Positions 1 through 5,467 of a stretch of 6,417 nucleotides of DNA are shown here, piece by piece. The notes under the pieces are model-generated. The model was given only the letters and a program-made list of their open reading frames with translations, did no database searches and was not told the DNA's origin. A program made the translations under genes and the position numbers. The stretch spans positions 1-6,417 of the forward strand of contig SXYT01000005.1 in the NCBI GenBank assembly GCA_005788205.1. Reading direction: 5' to 3'. This DNA is from Actinomycetota bacterium (GTDB lineage Bacteria; Actinomycetota; Acidimicrobiia; Acidimicrobiales; Ilumatobacteraceae). Every line of letters begins with the position of its first letter. The first letter of the stretch is position 1.

Positions 1-140
1 AGCGGCTTGGATGCCCCGAACTCCTTGCGCAGCCAGCGCAGGCCGGGCATCTCGTGCTCGGCCAGGTGGATTTCCTTGCGGCCGAACGGGGCGAGGCTGA
101 GGTCTGCTACGCGGAAATCGTGCTTACCGAGTGTGGGCAT
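1..140 (-). CDS. ahcY: Adenosylhomocysteinase (S-adenosyl-L-homocysteine hydrolase), N-terminal part
   Basis: Only the first 46 codons are inside the window; the gene continues past the left edge. It was translated directly from the reverse strand, being too short at the edge for ordinary ORF calling. The start reads MPTLGKHDFRVADLSLAPFG, followed by RKEIHLAEHEMPGL and then an LRKEFG stretch. This is the characteristic N-terminus of the SahH family (D-x-x-L-A-x-x-G-R, then AE-x-EMPGL). The enzyme is cytoplasmic and NAD-dependent. It reversibly hydrolyses S-adenosylhomocysteine to adenosine and homocysteine, relieving product inhibition of methyltransferases. The ATG at 138-140 is preceded by a strong AAGGAG five bases upstream, which fixes the start. 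It lies 110 bases downstream of the Trm112-like gene on the same strand, so it may share that transcript or have its own promoter. The catalytic and NAD-binding parts are not visible. Confidence 0.93.
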   Translation of the reverse strand, partial: MPTLGKHDFRVADLSLAPFGRKEIHLAEHEMPGLRWLRKEFGASKP

Positions 141-250
141 GGCAACTCCTTGGGAGGGTCCCCTGGGGGACGGTGATGAGAGCGATCCATGGCTGGGGCC
201 CACTGGCACCGGTCAATTCAGCCGAATCGGCAGGTGACTCTACAACGGTT
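141..250 (-). other. Leader/intergenic region between trm112-like gene and ahcY with inverted repeats
   Basis: This 110-base gap is the only sizeable spacing among the minus-strand genes. It holds a 6-bp inverted repeat at 158-171 (GTCCCC, two central bases, GGGGAC) immediately upstream of the ahcY ribosome binding site, and a 5-bp inverted repeat around a single base at 221-231 (GCCGA-A-TCGGC). On the minus strand a TTGACC at 211-216 could be a -35 element, but I find no convincing -10 hexamer at the right distance, so a promoter is not claimed. The hairpins lack a following U-run, so an intrinsic terminator is not supported either. I could not match the conserved core of the SAH riboswitch. 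Confidence 0.4.
146..151 (-). promoter_or_regulatory. Ribosome binding site of ahcY
   Basis: The reverse strand reads AAGGAG, with a 5-base spacer before the ATG of adenosylhomocysteinase. It is a near-perfect Shine-Dalgarno match and supports that start. The GGAG could also pair with a CUCC four to seven bases upstream in the mRNA (loop CAA), a weak 4-bp hairpin that would partly hide the site. Confidence 0.8.
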
Positions 251-487
251 TCAGCCACCGAACGTCGCTTTCAGGCCGCGCGCGGAGATGAGACCCATGA
301 TGCGGCCGTGCTCGGCCTCGTCCACCGTGTTCGACTCGGCGACCAGCATGACCGCGATGTCATCGCGCACCGGGTACCGGCGCTGCAGGCGCGGGTTGTA
401 GAGGAAGGCCTCGTCCTCCAGGTACCACAGCGGGCCCTTGTCCTGCGGACAGGCCAGGATCGAGAGAAGTGCGGGGTCAACTGTCAT
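251..487 (-). CDS. Trm112-like / UPF0434 family small protein
   Basis: A 78-residue protein that starts MTVDPALLSILACPQDKGPL, the hallmark N-terminus of bacterial Trm112-like (formerly UPF0434/DUF343) proteins. It continues with the family's YNP-x-L-x-RRYPVRDDI-x-VML segment at about residues 30-48. In eukaryotes and archaea Trm112 activates several methyltransferases acting on tRNA, rRNA and release factors; the bacterial role is less clear and no partner is identifiable here. The usual second cysteine of the CPxC knuckle is replaced (CPQD), leaving one cysteine in the whole protein, so a canonical zinc site is absent; as I recall, this is common in actinobacterial versions. The ATG is 9 bases after the phosphomannomutase stop and its AAGGAG overlaps that stop codon, implying translational coupling. 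In related actinobacteria small genes of this type sit beside phosphomannomutase. Confidence 0.9.
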   Translation of the reverse strand: MTVDPALLSILACPQDKGPLWYLEDEAFLYNPRLQRRYPVRDDIAVMLVAESNTVDEAEHGRIMGLISARGLKATFGG

Positions 488-492
488 GGGTG

Positions 493-498
493 CTCCTT
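493..498 (-). promoter_or_regulatory. Ribosome binding site of the Trm112-like gene, overlapping the upstream stop
   Basis: The reverse strand reads AAGGAG with 5 bases to the ATG. Its first two bases lie inside the TAA stop codon (497-499) of the phosphomannomutase gene, so ribosomes ending there reach the site directly. This supports both the start call and co-translation in one operon. Confidence 0.8.
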
Positions 499-1864
499 AT
501 GCGGAAGTGATGAGGGTGAGGAGCTCGGCGACACGGTCGTCGCACTCCCCGCGGGTGGGTGCCTCGAGGTTGAGGCGCAGGAGGGGTTCGGTGTTGGAGG
601 GACGCAGGTTGAACCACCAGTCTCCGCAATCCACGGTGAGGCCGTCCATGCGGTCCTGGGGGCGGCCTGCGAACCTGGCGGCGACCTCGTCGATCACGCG
701 GTCCACGTCCGTGACCTCGGTGTTGATCTCGCCGCTCGCCTCGTAGCGCTCGAACGGGGTGCGCAGCTGCGAGAGCGGCGCTGCGGCACGGGACATCTCC
801 GCGAGGACCAACACGGAGGCGATGATGCCGCTGTCGGCGCGGAAGTTGTCCAGGAAGTAGTAGTGCGCGGAGTGCTCCCCGCCGAAGACGGCCCCGGTCT
901 CGGCCATCACCTGCTTGATGTTGGAGTGCCCGACCCTCGTTCGCACGGGATTGCCGCCGTTCTCACGGATGATCTCGGGCACCGAGCGCGAGCAGATGAG
1001 GTTGTGGAGGACGGTCGCGCCGGGGTGGCTGCGCAGCACGGCCGCCGCGAGGATCGCAGTGGTGGTCGACCCGCTGAGCCCGCGGCCCTTCTCGTCGACC
1101 ACGAACACCCGGTCCGCGTCACCGTCGAACGCGAGCCCGACGTCGAACCCGCCGCCCACGACACGCGCCTGGAGGTCCCTCTGGTTCGCCGGCTGGATCG
1201 GGTCTGCGGGGTGGTTCGGGAAGCTGCCGTCGAGCTCCGGGTACATGACCTCGAGTTCCACCATCGGCAGCCGCGAGAAGACGACGGGCACGATCAGGCC
1301 GCCCATCCCGTTGGCGGTGTCGGCCACGACCCTCATCGGGGAGAGTGCGCCCACATCGACGAAAGACACCACGTGGTCCGCGAACTGCTCCAGCATGTCG
1401 CGCTGCGAGACCGTCCCCCGCACGGGGGCCGGGGCGGGACCGGCGCCGGTGAGCACCTTCTTCGCCGCGTCACGGATCTCCCCGAGGCCCGTGTCGATAC
1501 CGACCGGGCGCGCACCTGACAGGCAGAACTTGATCCCGTTGTACCGGGCCGGGTTGTGCGATGCCGTGAACATCGCACCCGGCATGTCGAGGGTCCCGGC
1601 CGCGAAGTACACCATGTCAGTGCTGGCCAGGCCGAGATCGATGACGGATGACCCCTGCGACACGGCGCCGTCGGAGAACGCAGCGACGAGGGCCTGCCCC
1701 GTGAGACGCATGTCCCTCGCGACCACGATGGACCTGGCACCGGTGAAGCGGGCGAATGCCACACCGAGGGCGTGGGCCACTTCTTCGTTCATCTGGTCGG
1801 GGGTCGTCCCCCGCACGTCGTAGGCCTTGACGATCGCGTCGAGGACTCGGGGGTCAGTCGTCAT
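497..1864 (-). CDS. manB: Phosphomannomutase/phosphoglucomutase (alpha-D-phosphohexomutase superfamily)
   Basis: A full-length 455-residue member of the alpha-D-phosphohexomutase superfamily, the usual size for bacterial PMM/PGM. All four signature sites are present. The phosphoserine loop TASHNP is at residues 100-105 (catalytic Ser102), and the metal-binding DGDADR is at 247-252. The sugar-recognition GGEHSAHYYF is at 328-337, and the phosphate-binding RPSNTEP is at 421-427. The N-terminal VKAYDVRG at 12-19 is also typical. It interconverts mannose-6-phosphate and mannose-1-phosphate (often glucose phosphates too), feeding GDP-mannose and polyprenol-phosphate-mannose synthesis in the cytoplasm. 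The GEHSAH loop fits PMM/PGM rather than phosphoglucosamine mutase. The gene begins inside the last codons of the upstream membrane protein gene (11-base overlap), with a GAGG only 3 bases before the ATG, suggesting coupled translation. The symbol follows mycobacterial/corynebacterial naming (manB, pmmA). Confidence 0.95.
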   Translation of the reverse strand: MTTDPRVLDAIVKAYDVRGTTPDQMNEEVAHALGVAFARFTGARSIVVARDMRLTGQALVAAFSDGAVSQGSSVIDLGLASTDMVYFAAGTLDMPGAMFTASHNPARYNGIKFCLSGARPVGIDTGLGEIRDAAKKVLTGAGPAPAPVRGTVSQRDMLEQFADHVVSFVDVGALSPMRVVADTANGMGGLIVPVVFSRLPMVELEVMYPELDGSFPNHPADPIQPANQRDLQARVVGGGFDVGLAFDGDADRVFVVDEKGRGLSGSTTTAILAAAVLRSHPGATVLHNLICSRSVPEIIRENGGNPVRTRVGHSNIKQVMAETGAVFGGEHSAHYYFLDNFRADSGIIASVLVLAEMSRAAAPLSQLRTPFERYEASGEINTEVTDVDRVIDEVAARFAGRPQDRMDGLTVDCGDWWFNLRPSNTEPLLRLNLEAPTRGECDDRVAELLTLITSA

Positions 1865-4382
1865 CGTCCTCGGAGGTTATCCCGTGCCCGCTGCCGTGCT
1901 CGAGGTCGTCCTCGAGCACGGATCGCCTGGCGGGCATCGCCGTGCCGTAACGGAACCTGCGGCGCGCGAACAGCACCGACAGCACGATCCCCGCGAAGGT
2001 GAGCAGGTAGCTGGAACGGTCGAGCCCGGAGGAACGGTACGAAAGTTCCACCTCCTTCGACGTCGGCACGACGACCATCATGTTGGGCGCGGCGCGGTGG
2101 ATCCCCCCGGCACCCTTCGCCCTCCAGTTCGGGAAGTGACTCACCTTGACGAGCACGGGGACACCGACCTTGTCGACCGAGAACGAGATGCTCTCCTGCT
2201 CGATGCGCACGTCACTCACCTTGACGACCGGCAGCTCCCGGACGTCAACTGATTGTGCCGGCTTCACGATGTCCACCTGGCGCCCCGGGTCGCCGGGCTC
2301 GCCGACCCGGCGGGCGGCGTCCACCTCGGCGTCGATGCGCTGCCACCCTTCGGGGCCGTCGGCCACCGGCAGCGCGGCCCAGTCCGTGGGGTGCTGGAAC
2401 CATGACATGCCGACCTCGAGCCACCGCTCGCGCTGGTCGCCGGGCCGCGGGTTGACCACGACCGGTTCCACCGCGAGCGGCTCCACGAGCGCGGTGTCGG
2501 CGATCTCGTACACGTGCCACGGCCCGGAGGTGGCGACCTCGACAAGGTCAGCCACCTCCTTTGCCTTGGTCACTGCCTCGGGGGTGAATGCCATGTAGTA
2601 GCGGATCCCCATCGCGCGCATGTACCTCGCGCCGCGCACAGGGTCGTTGTTGTCGTAGCGCAGCTCGCGCACCGGGTTGCTGCTCTGCTTGGAGAGAGCG
2701 GCAGCGGACACGAAGTGGTACGGCGTGCTGCCGGCGGCCTCGAAGTAGAGACCCTCCATGGAGCCGATGCACCCTGCCGTCCAGAACGGCAGGAGCATGA
2801 GCCCCATCGTTGTGCCGTACTTGTTCAGTTCTCCGTTGTTCTCCCACAGCGCCCGGCCGCACCCGTGGTCCGTGTCCTGGCCCAGTCGCTGCATCGTCTG
2901 CACGATGCCGTGGTACTCGCCGTAGGCGCTCTTGCCCTCGTACCCGCTGAAGTTCCACCTGGCCCAGCCGTCGCTGAACGCGCGGGCCGACGGGAACTTG
3001 AGCGGCCCCCACGCGTAACTGGTGCCGGTGGCGGTCGACTCCAGGCGCCCGCCGGGGAGGCTCTGGTAGCGAACGCCCATCACGACGAGACAGAAGAGCG
3101 CCGTGACCGCCGCGATCGAGTTGAACGTCCGCAGGCCTGCCGGTGCGGGGATGACGCCCGGGTTGCGCTGGAGCGCGACCGACCGCGCGAGGAAGAGGAT
3201 GACCTCCATGACGCCGATCATCGCGAGCATGTACCGCAGCAGGTAGACGAACGGGAGAATGCGCGGGTTCCACAGGAGCCCGATGACGGGGAGGCTCCGC
3301 TGGGCGATGTTCACCGCGAACATGAGAATGATGCAGTAGACACCGAGCCAGATCCCGAAGAGCCGGCGGCGGACGACCGAACCGAGGAAGCCCGCGACTG
3401 CAAGAAGCACGAGGAGCACGTCGAACACGGTGGCGAGGGGGAAGAACATCGCCCAGAGCGAGTCGTTCGCACCGCTCGGCCGCGGCTCGTACTTCATGTC
3501 GGTCATGAACGAGTGACCGCCGAGGAACGGGACGACCCAGAATGCGGACAGCAGGACGGCCGTGCCGATGGTGGTGAAACCGAACCAGAGGCGCTGCCTG
3601 TCGCGGCGCATCACCACCATGAGCGCGGCACCGCCGAACACGAAGATGAGGACGATGCCGTGGCTCAGCGCCGAGAGGGCGAGCACGACCGCAGCGGCGG
3701 CCCTGTGCGAGCCGTCCTCCAGGCCGCGCGCGAGGAGACCGAACCCGACGAGCGCGAGGGTGAGCGCGATCGAGAACGAGTACTCACCCGCCATCGTCGA
3801 GGCGATGTTCCCGCCGTAGATGGTGAAGCTCTCGTCGTACATGAAGAACACGGCGGCGACAGCGAGCAGCTCAGGCAACGGGTACGCCAGGCGCGCGACG
3901 CGGCCCATGAACCACGCGGCCGCGGGGAAGGCGACCAACCCGCAGACCGCCGTGACCTTGAACGCGATGCCGTAGGGCAGGAAGACGTCGAGAAAAACGG
4001 TCAGGAGCGCGGGCAGCACCATGTAGAAGCGGTACACCGGCAACCCCGCGTACCAGTCCATGCTCCAGCCGGTGAGGCGCAGACCCGGCAGCAGCACGTC
4101 GCGCAGGAAGGCGGGACCCCACACGTGTGCGCCCATGTCACCGCCCGTGGGTGTGTTGTTGCGGAAGATCAGCTGCGGCTGCATGGTGGAGAACACCATG
4201 AGGGTCGCGCCGAGCACCACCGCCGTGGTCATCATCGCCTTGACGGTCAGCGACCACTCCGAGTCGGCCGGTGGTGCCGGGGCGGCGTCATCCGTGCCGC
4301 CGGTGCCGGCACTGGTCACGCTGCTCACGTCCACCATTTCATCATCCCCGCCGGAGGGCGCACCGTCACGTTCGTCAGCCAT
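1854..4382 (-). CDS. Large polytopic membrane protein, PTPS-related / GT-C-like, probable glycosyltransferase
   Basis: An 842-residue protein. The N-terminus (residues 1-44) is acidic, Ser/Thr/Gly-rich and probably cytosolic and disordered. A first membrane segment lies at about 46-66, then an outer loop with GGDMGAH (80-86). About ten further hydrophobic segments run from about 118 to 436. A large soluble domain spans about 440-785, a last membrane segment about 791-806, and the tail is acidic (EDDDD). An acidic residue in the first outer loop (Asp82), many membrane helices and a large outer domain are the layout of GT-C glycosyltransferases. The motif SHFPNWRAKGAGG at about 748-760, followed by PNMMVVVPTS, is typical of membrane proteins labelled '6-pyruvoyl-tetrahydropterin synthase-related' and of YfhO-like proteins; that label does not imply pterin chemistry. 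Sugar transfer from a lipid-linked donor is inferred, not shown; its place just before manB fits. It starts 12 bases after the CPBP stop with a weak GGTGGGG site. Confidence 0.8.
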   Translation of the reverse strand: MADERDGAPSGGDDEMVDVSSVTSAGTGGTDDAAPAPPADSEWSLTVKAMMTTAVVLGATLMVFSTMQPQLIFRNNTPTGGDMGAHVWGPAFLRDVLLPGLRLTGWSMDWYAGLPVYRFYMVLPALLTVFLDVFLPYGIAFKVTAVCGLVAFPAAAWFMGRVARLAYPLPELLAVAAVFFMYDESFTIYGGNIASTMAGEYSFSIALTLALVGFGLLARGLEDGSHRAAAAVVLALSALSHGIVLIFVFGGAALMVVMRRDRQRLWFGFTTIGTAVLLSAFWVVPFLGGHSFMTDMKYEPRPSGANDSLWAMFFPLATVFDVLLVLLAVAGFLGSVVRRRLFGIWLGVYCIILMFAVNIAQRSLPVIGLLWNPRILPFVYLLRYMLAMIGVMEVILFLARSVALQRNPGVIPAPAGLRTFNSIAAVTALFCLVVMGVRYQSLPGGRLESTATGTSYAWGPLKFPSARAFSDGWARWNFSGYEGKSAYGEYHGIVQTMQRLGQDTDHGCGRALWENNGELNKYGTTMGLMLLPFWTAGCIGSMEGLYFEAAGSTPYHFVSAAALSKQSSNPVRELRYDNNDPVRGARYMRAMGIRYYMAFTPEAVTKAKEVADLVEVATSGPWHVYEIADTALVEPLAVEPVVVNPRPGDQRERWLEVGMSWFQHPTDWAALPVADGPEGWQRIDAEVDAARRVGEPGDPGRQVDIVKPAQSVDVRELPVVKVSDVRIEQESISFSVDKVGVPVLVKVSHFPNWRAKGAGGIHRAAPNMMVVVPTSKEVELSYRSSGLDRSSYLLTFAGIVLSVLFARRRFRYGTAMPARRSVLEDDLEHGSGHGITSEDDDD

Positions 4383-4394
4383 TGCCCCACCGGC

Positions 4395-5153
4395 TCAGTT
4401 CAGCAGGCTCACGACGACCAACCCGCATGTGTTGAACGCCATGTGGGTGGTGATGCACATGCCGAGCCTGCCCGTGCGCCGGTGGACGTACCCGAGAACG
4501 AGCGCGAACGCGAAGAGCCCCGGGAACTCGACGGGCTGGAGGTGGACCGCGGCAAAGACCGTGGCCGTGATCAGCCATGCCTTGGTGGCCCCGAGCGAGT
4601 TCGCCAGGCCCTGCTGGAGCAGACCGCGGTACATGAGTTCCTCGACGACCGGCGCTGCGACCACGACGATGAGGAACAGCACGACGACCCAGGCCCCGGT
4701 CGCGGAGTCAGAGAGTTCCCTCGCCCGCCGCTCGATCTCATCCGCATCGAACCGGTCCGGGAAGAGCCAGATGAGCGGAAGGTTGACGAGCGGTGCGAGG
4801 ACGAACTGCCCGGCGACCCCGAGCAGCAGCCCGAGCGGGACGTCGACCGGACGGAACGCGAGGCCGAAGTCATGGCGCCAGCTGCCCGAGCCCATTCCCC
4901 GCGTGAGCATCCTGAGGAACAGGACGAACACCGACCACATGGCCACGGCGGACACAGCGGTGGCCCGCATCGGCACAGGGGCGCCGGGGTCATCGGGTCT
5001 CCAGACGGCGAGAACGGCCACGAGCGCGGCGATGTTGCCGAGGAGGAACGCACCGAACCAGTAACTGACCGAGGTGCGCGCGTTCAGGGCGGGGAAGTTG
5101 GGGACGGACTCCATGACCGGCTCAGCCGGCGAGACGACCGGAGTCGTACGCAT
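4395..5153 (-). CDS. CPBP-family (Abi) intramembrane glutamic protease
   Basis: From the ATG at 5153 the protein has 252 residues with about eight hydrophobic segments. The CPBP/Rce1-type active-site motifs are all present: EELMYR (Glu171, Glu172, Arg176), FAAVH (Phe200, His204) and HMAFN near the C-terminus (His237, Asn241). These proteins are glutamate-dependent intramembrane proteases related to CAAX prenyl endopeptidase; in bacteria some serve bacteriocin immunity or maturation, but most are uncharacterised. No bacteriocin precursor is seen nearby. The start is uncertain. The reading frame is open up to 5264, deep inside the DUF3499 gene, but residues before 5153 look like a frame shadow. 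The ATG at 5153 overlaps DUF3499 by 32 bases; another at 5114 lies 7 bases after the DUF3499 stop. Neither has a good Shine-Dalgarno site, so coupling to the upstream gene is likely. The stop is 12 bases before the next gene. Confidence 0.92.
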   Translation of the reverse strand: MRTTPVVSPAEPVMESVPNFPALNARTSVSYWFGAFLLGNIAALVAVLAVWRPDDPGAPVPMRATAVSAVAMWSVFVLFLRMLTRGMGSGSWRHDFGLAFRPVDVPLGLLLGVAGQFVLAPLVNLPLIWLFPDRFDADEIERRARELSDSATGAWVVVLFLIVVVAAPVVEELMYRGLLQQGLANSLGATKAWLITATVFAAVHLQPVEFPGLFAFALVLGYVHRRTGRLGMCITTHMAFNTCGLVVVSLLN

Positions 5154-5352
5154 GGAAGCGGTGACGGCGGTCCTCCAGGTGCCACCCGGACGGGGGCTTG
5201 GTGCGGTCGGCGTGGACGGTGCACAGGTCGTAGGCATGCGGGTCCCGCTCGGCCGAGAGGTCATCCAGCCACACCAGGCACCGTGCGTACTGGTAGGTCA
5301 GCGACACGGCGGCGGGATGCACGCAACCCTGGCGTGAACAGTGACGTGCCAT
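5122..5352 (-). CDS. DUF3499 family small protein with putative zinc-binding cysteines
   Basis: A 76-residue protein beginning MARHCSRQGC. Two cysteine-bearing motifs, C-x4-C at residues 5-10 and C-x2-H at 44-47 (YDLCTVHADR), suggest a small zinc knuckle. The DLCTVHADR...P-x-GW block matches the actinobacterial DUF3499 family as I recall it, whose function is unknown. In Mycobacterium tuberculosis a member (Rv3258c) lies next to the phosphomannomutase gene, so the neighbourhood agrees. The reading frame stays open to 5547, but the extra residues are glycine-rich, lie over the ftsH start on the other strand and are not conserved-looking, so the ATG at 5352 was chosen. No Shine-Dalgarno site precedes it. 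Instead TACCTT ends 7 bases upstream, the spacing expected for a leaderless mRNA. It appears to be the first gene of the operon. Confidence 0.85.
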   Translation of the reverse strand: MARHCSRQGCVHPAAVSLTYQYARCLVWLDDLSAERDPHAYDLCTVHADRTKPPSGWHLEDRRHRFHAYDSGRLAG

Positions 5353-5359
5353 GAGCAAA

Positions 5360-5365
5360 AAGGTA
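5360..5365 (-). promoter_or_regulatory. Candidate -10 box for the DUF3499-led operon (leaderless start)
   Basis: The reverse strand reads TACCTT (TAnnnT), with a 7-base spacer to the ATG at 5352. Transcription would then begin at or next to the start codon, which agrees with the absence of a ribosome binding site. A -35 element at the right distance is weak (CCGTGT or GTGTCA), which is not unusual in actinobacteria. Confidence 0.45.
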
Positions 5366-5397
5366 GTGGCGGGTGCCCCATGACACGGGGATACCGA

Positions 5398-5413
5398 GGT
5401 GCAGGTGCGGTGC
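5398..5413 (+). repeat. Three near-tandem copies of GGTGC
   Basis: GGTGC occurs at 5398-5402, 5404-5408 and 5409-5413, with a single extra A between the first two. A fourth copy is at 5372-5376. In addition TGACAC occurs at 5381-5386 and again at 5415-5420. All lie inside the 115-base divergent region. They could be binding sites or chance GC-rich repetition. Confidence 0.4.
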
Positions 5414-5423
5414 CTGACACATG

Positions 5424-5435
5424 TTCCCGCGGGAA
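5424..5435. promoter_or_regulatory. Perfect 12-bp palindrome in the divergent promoter region, possible operator
   Basis: TTCCCGCGGGAA is its own reverse complement with no spacer. It lies between the two divergent start codons and is centred about 38 bases before the expected ftsH start point, so a bound dimer would sit over or next to the ftsH -35 position. No regulator for this sequence is recognised; a chance palindrome in GC-rich DNA cannot be excluded. Confidence 0.4.
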
Positions 5436-5455
5436 ACTTGGGGCCACCTGCGCCG

Positions 5456-5461
5456 TAGCAT
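5456..5461 (+). promoter_or_regulatory. Candidate -10 box for ftsH (leaderless start)
   Basis: TAGCAT (TAnnnT) is followed by a 6-base spacer (GACGCC) and the ftsH ATG at 5468. There is no Shine-Dalgarno sequence before that ATG, so a leaderless transcript is the simplest reading. The -35 position at a 17-base spacing is GAAACT, a weak match for a housekeeping sigma factor. An alternative reading is an ECF-type promoter: GGAAA at 5432-5436, 18 bases, GTA at 5455-5457, loosely like the SigR/SigH pattern GGAAT-N18-GTT. Confidence 0.45.
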
Positions 5462-5467
5462 GACGCC

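Noticed and set aside
158..171. Possible intrinsic terminator after the Trm112-like gene
   Set aside because: The stem is only 6 bp with a 2-base centre, has no U-run and lies next to the ahcY ribosome binding site rather than after the upstream stop.
131..1519. A 462-codon open frame on the plus strand opposite phosphomannomutase and the Trm112-like gene
   Set aside because: Low-complexity charged translation with no motif, while the opposite strand encodes all catalytic sites of phosphomannomutase and the Trm112 signature.
4395..5352. A bacteriocin or toxin immunity system built around the CPBP (Abi) protein
   Set aside because: No small precursor peptide with a leader, transporter or modification enzyme is visible; the neighbours are housekeeping and envelope-type genes.
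2514..5354. A 946-codon open frame on the plus strand opposite the membrane protein and CPBP genes
   Set aside because: Its translation is an unstructured mix of Glu, Arg, His, Asp and Gly without any family motif. It is the expected antisense shadow of GC-rich genes whose minus-strand products carry clear domains.
5376..5390. CCCC-GGGG inverted repeat with a 7-base loop in the divergent region
   Set aside because: Only 4 bp of stem, common by chance in GC-rich DNA; kept out of the feature list.
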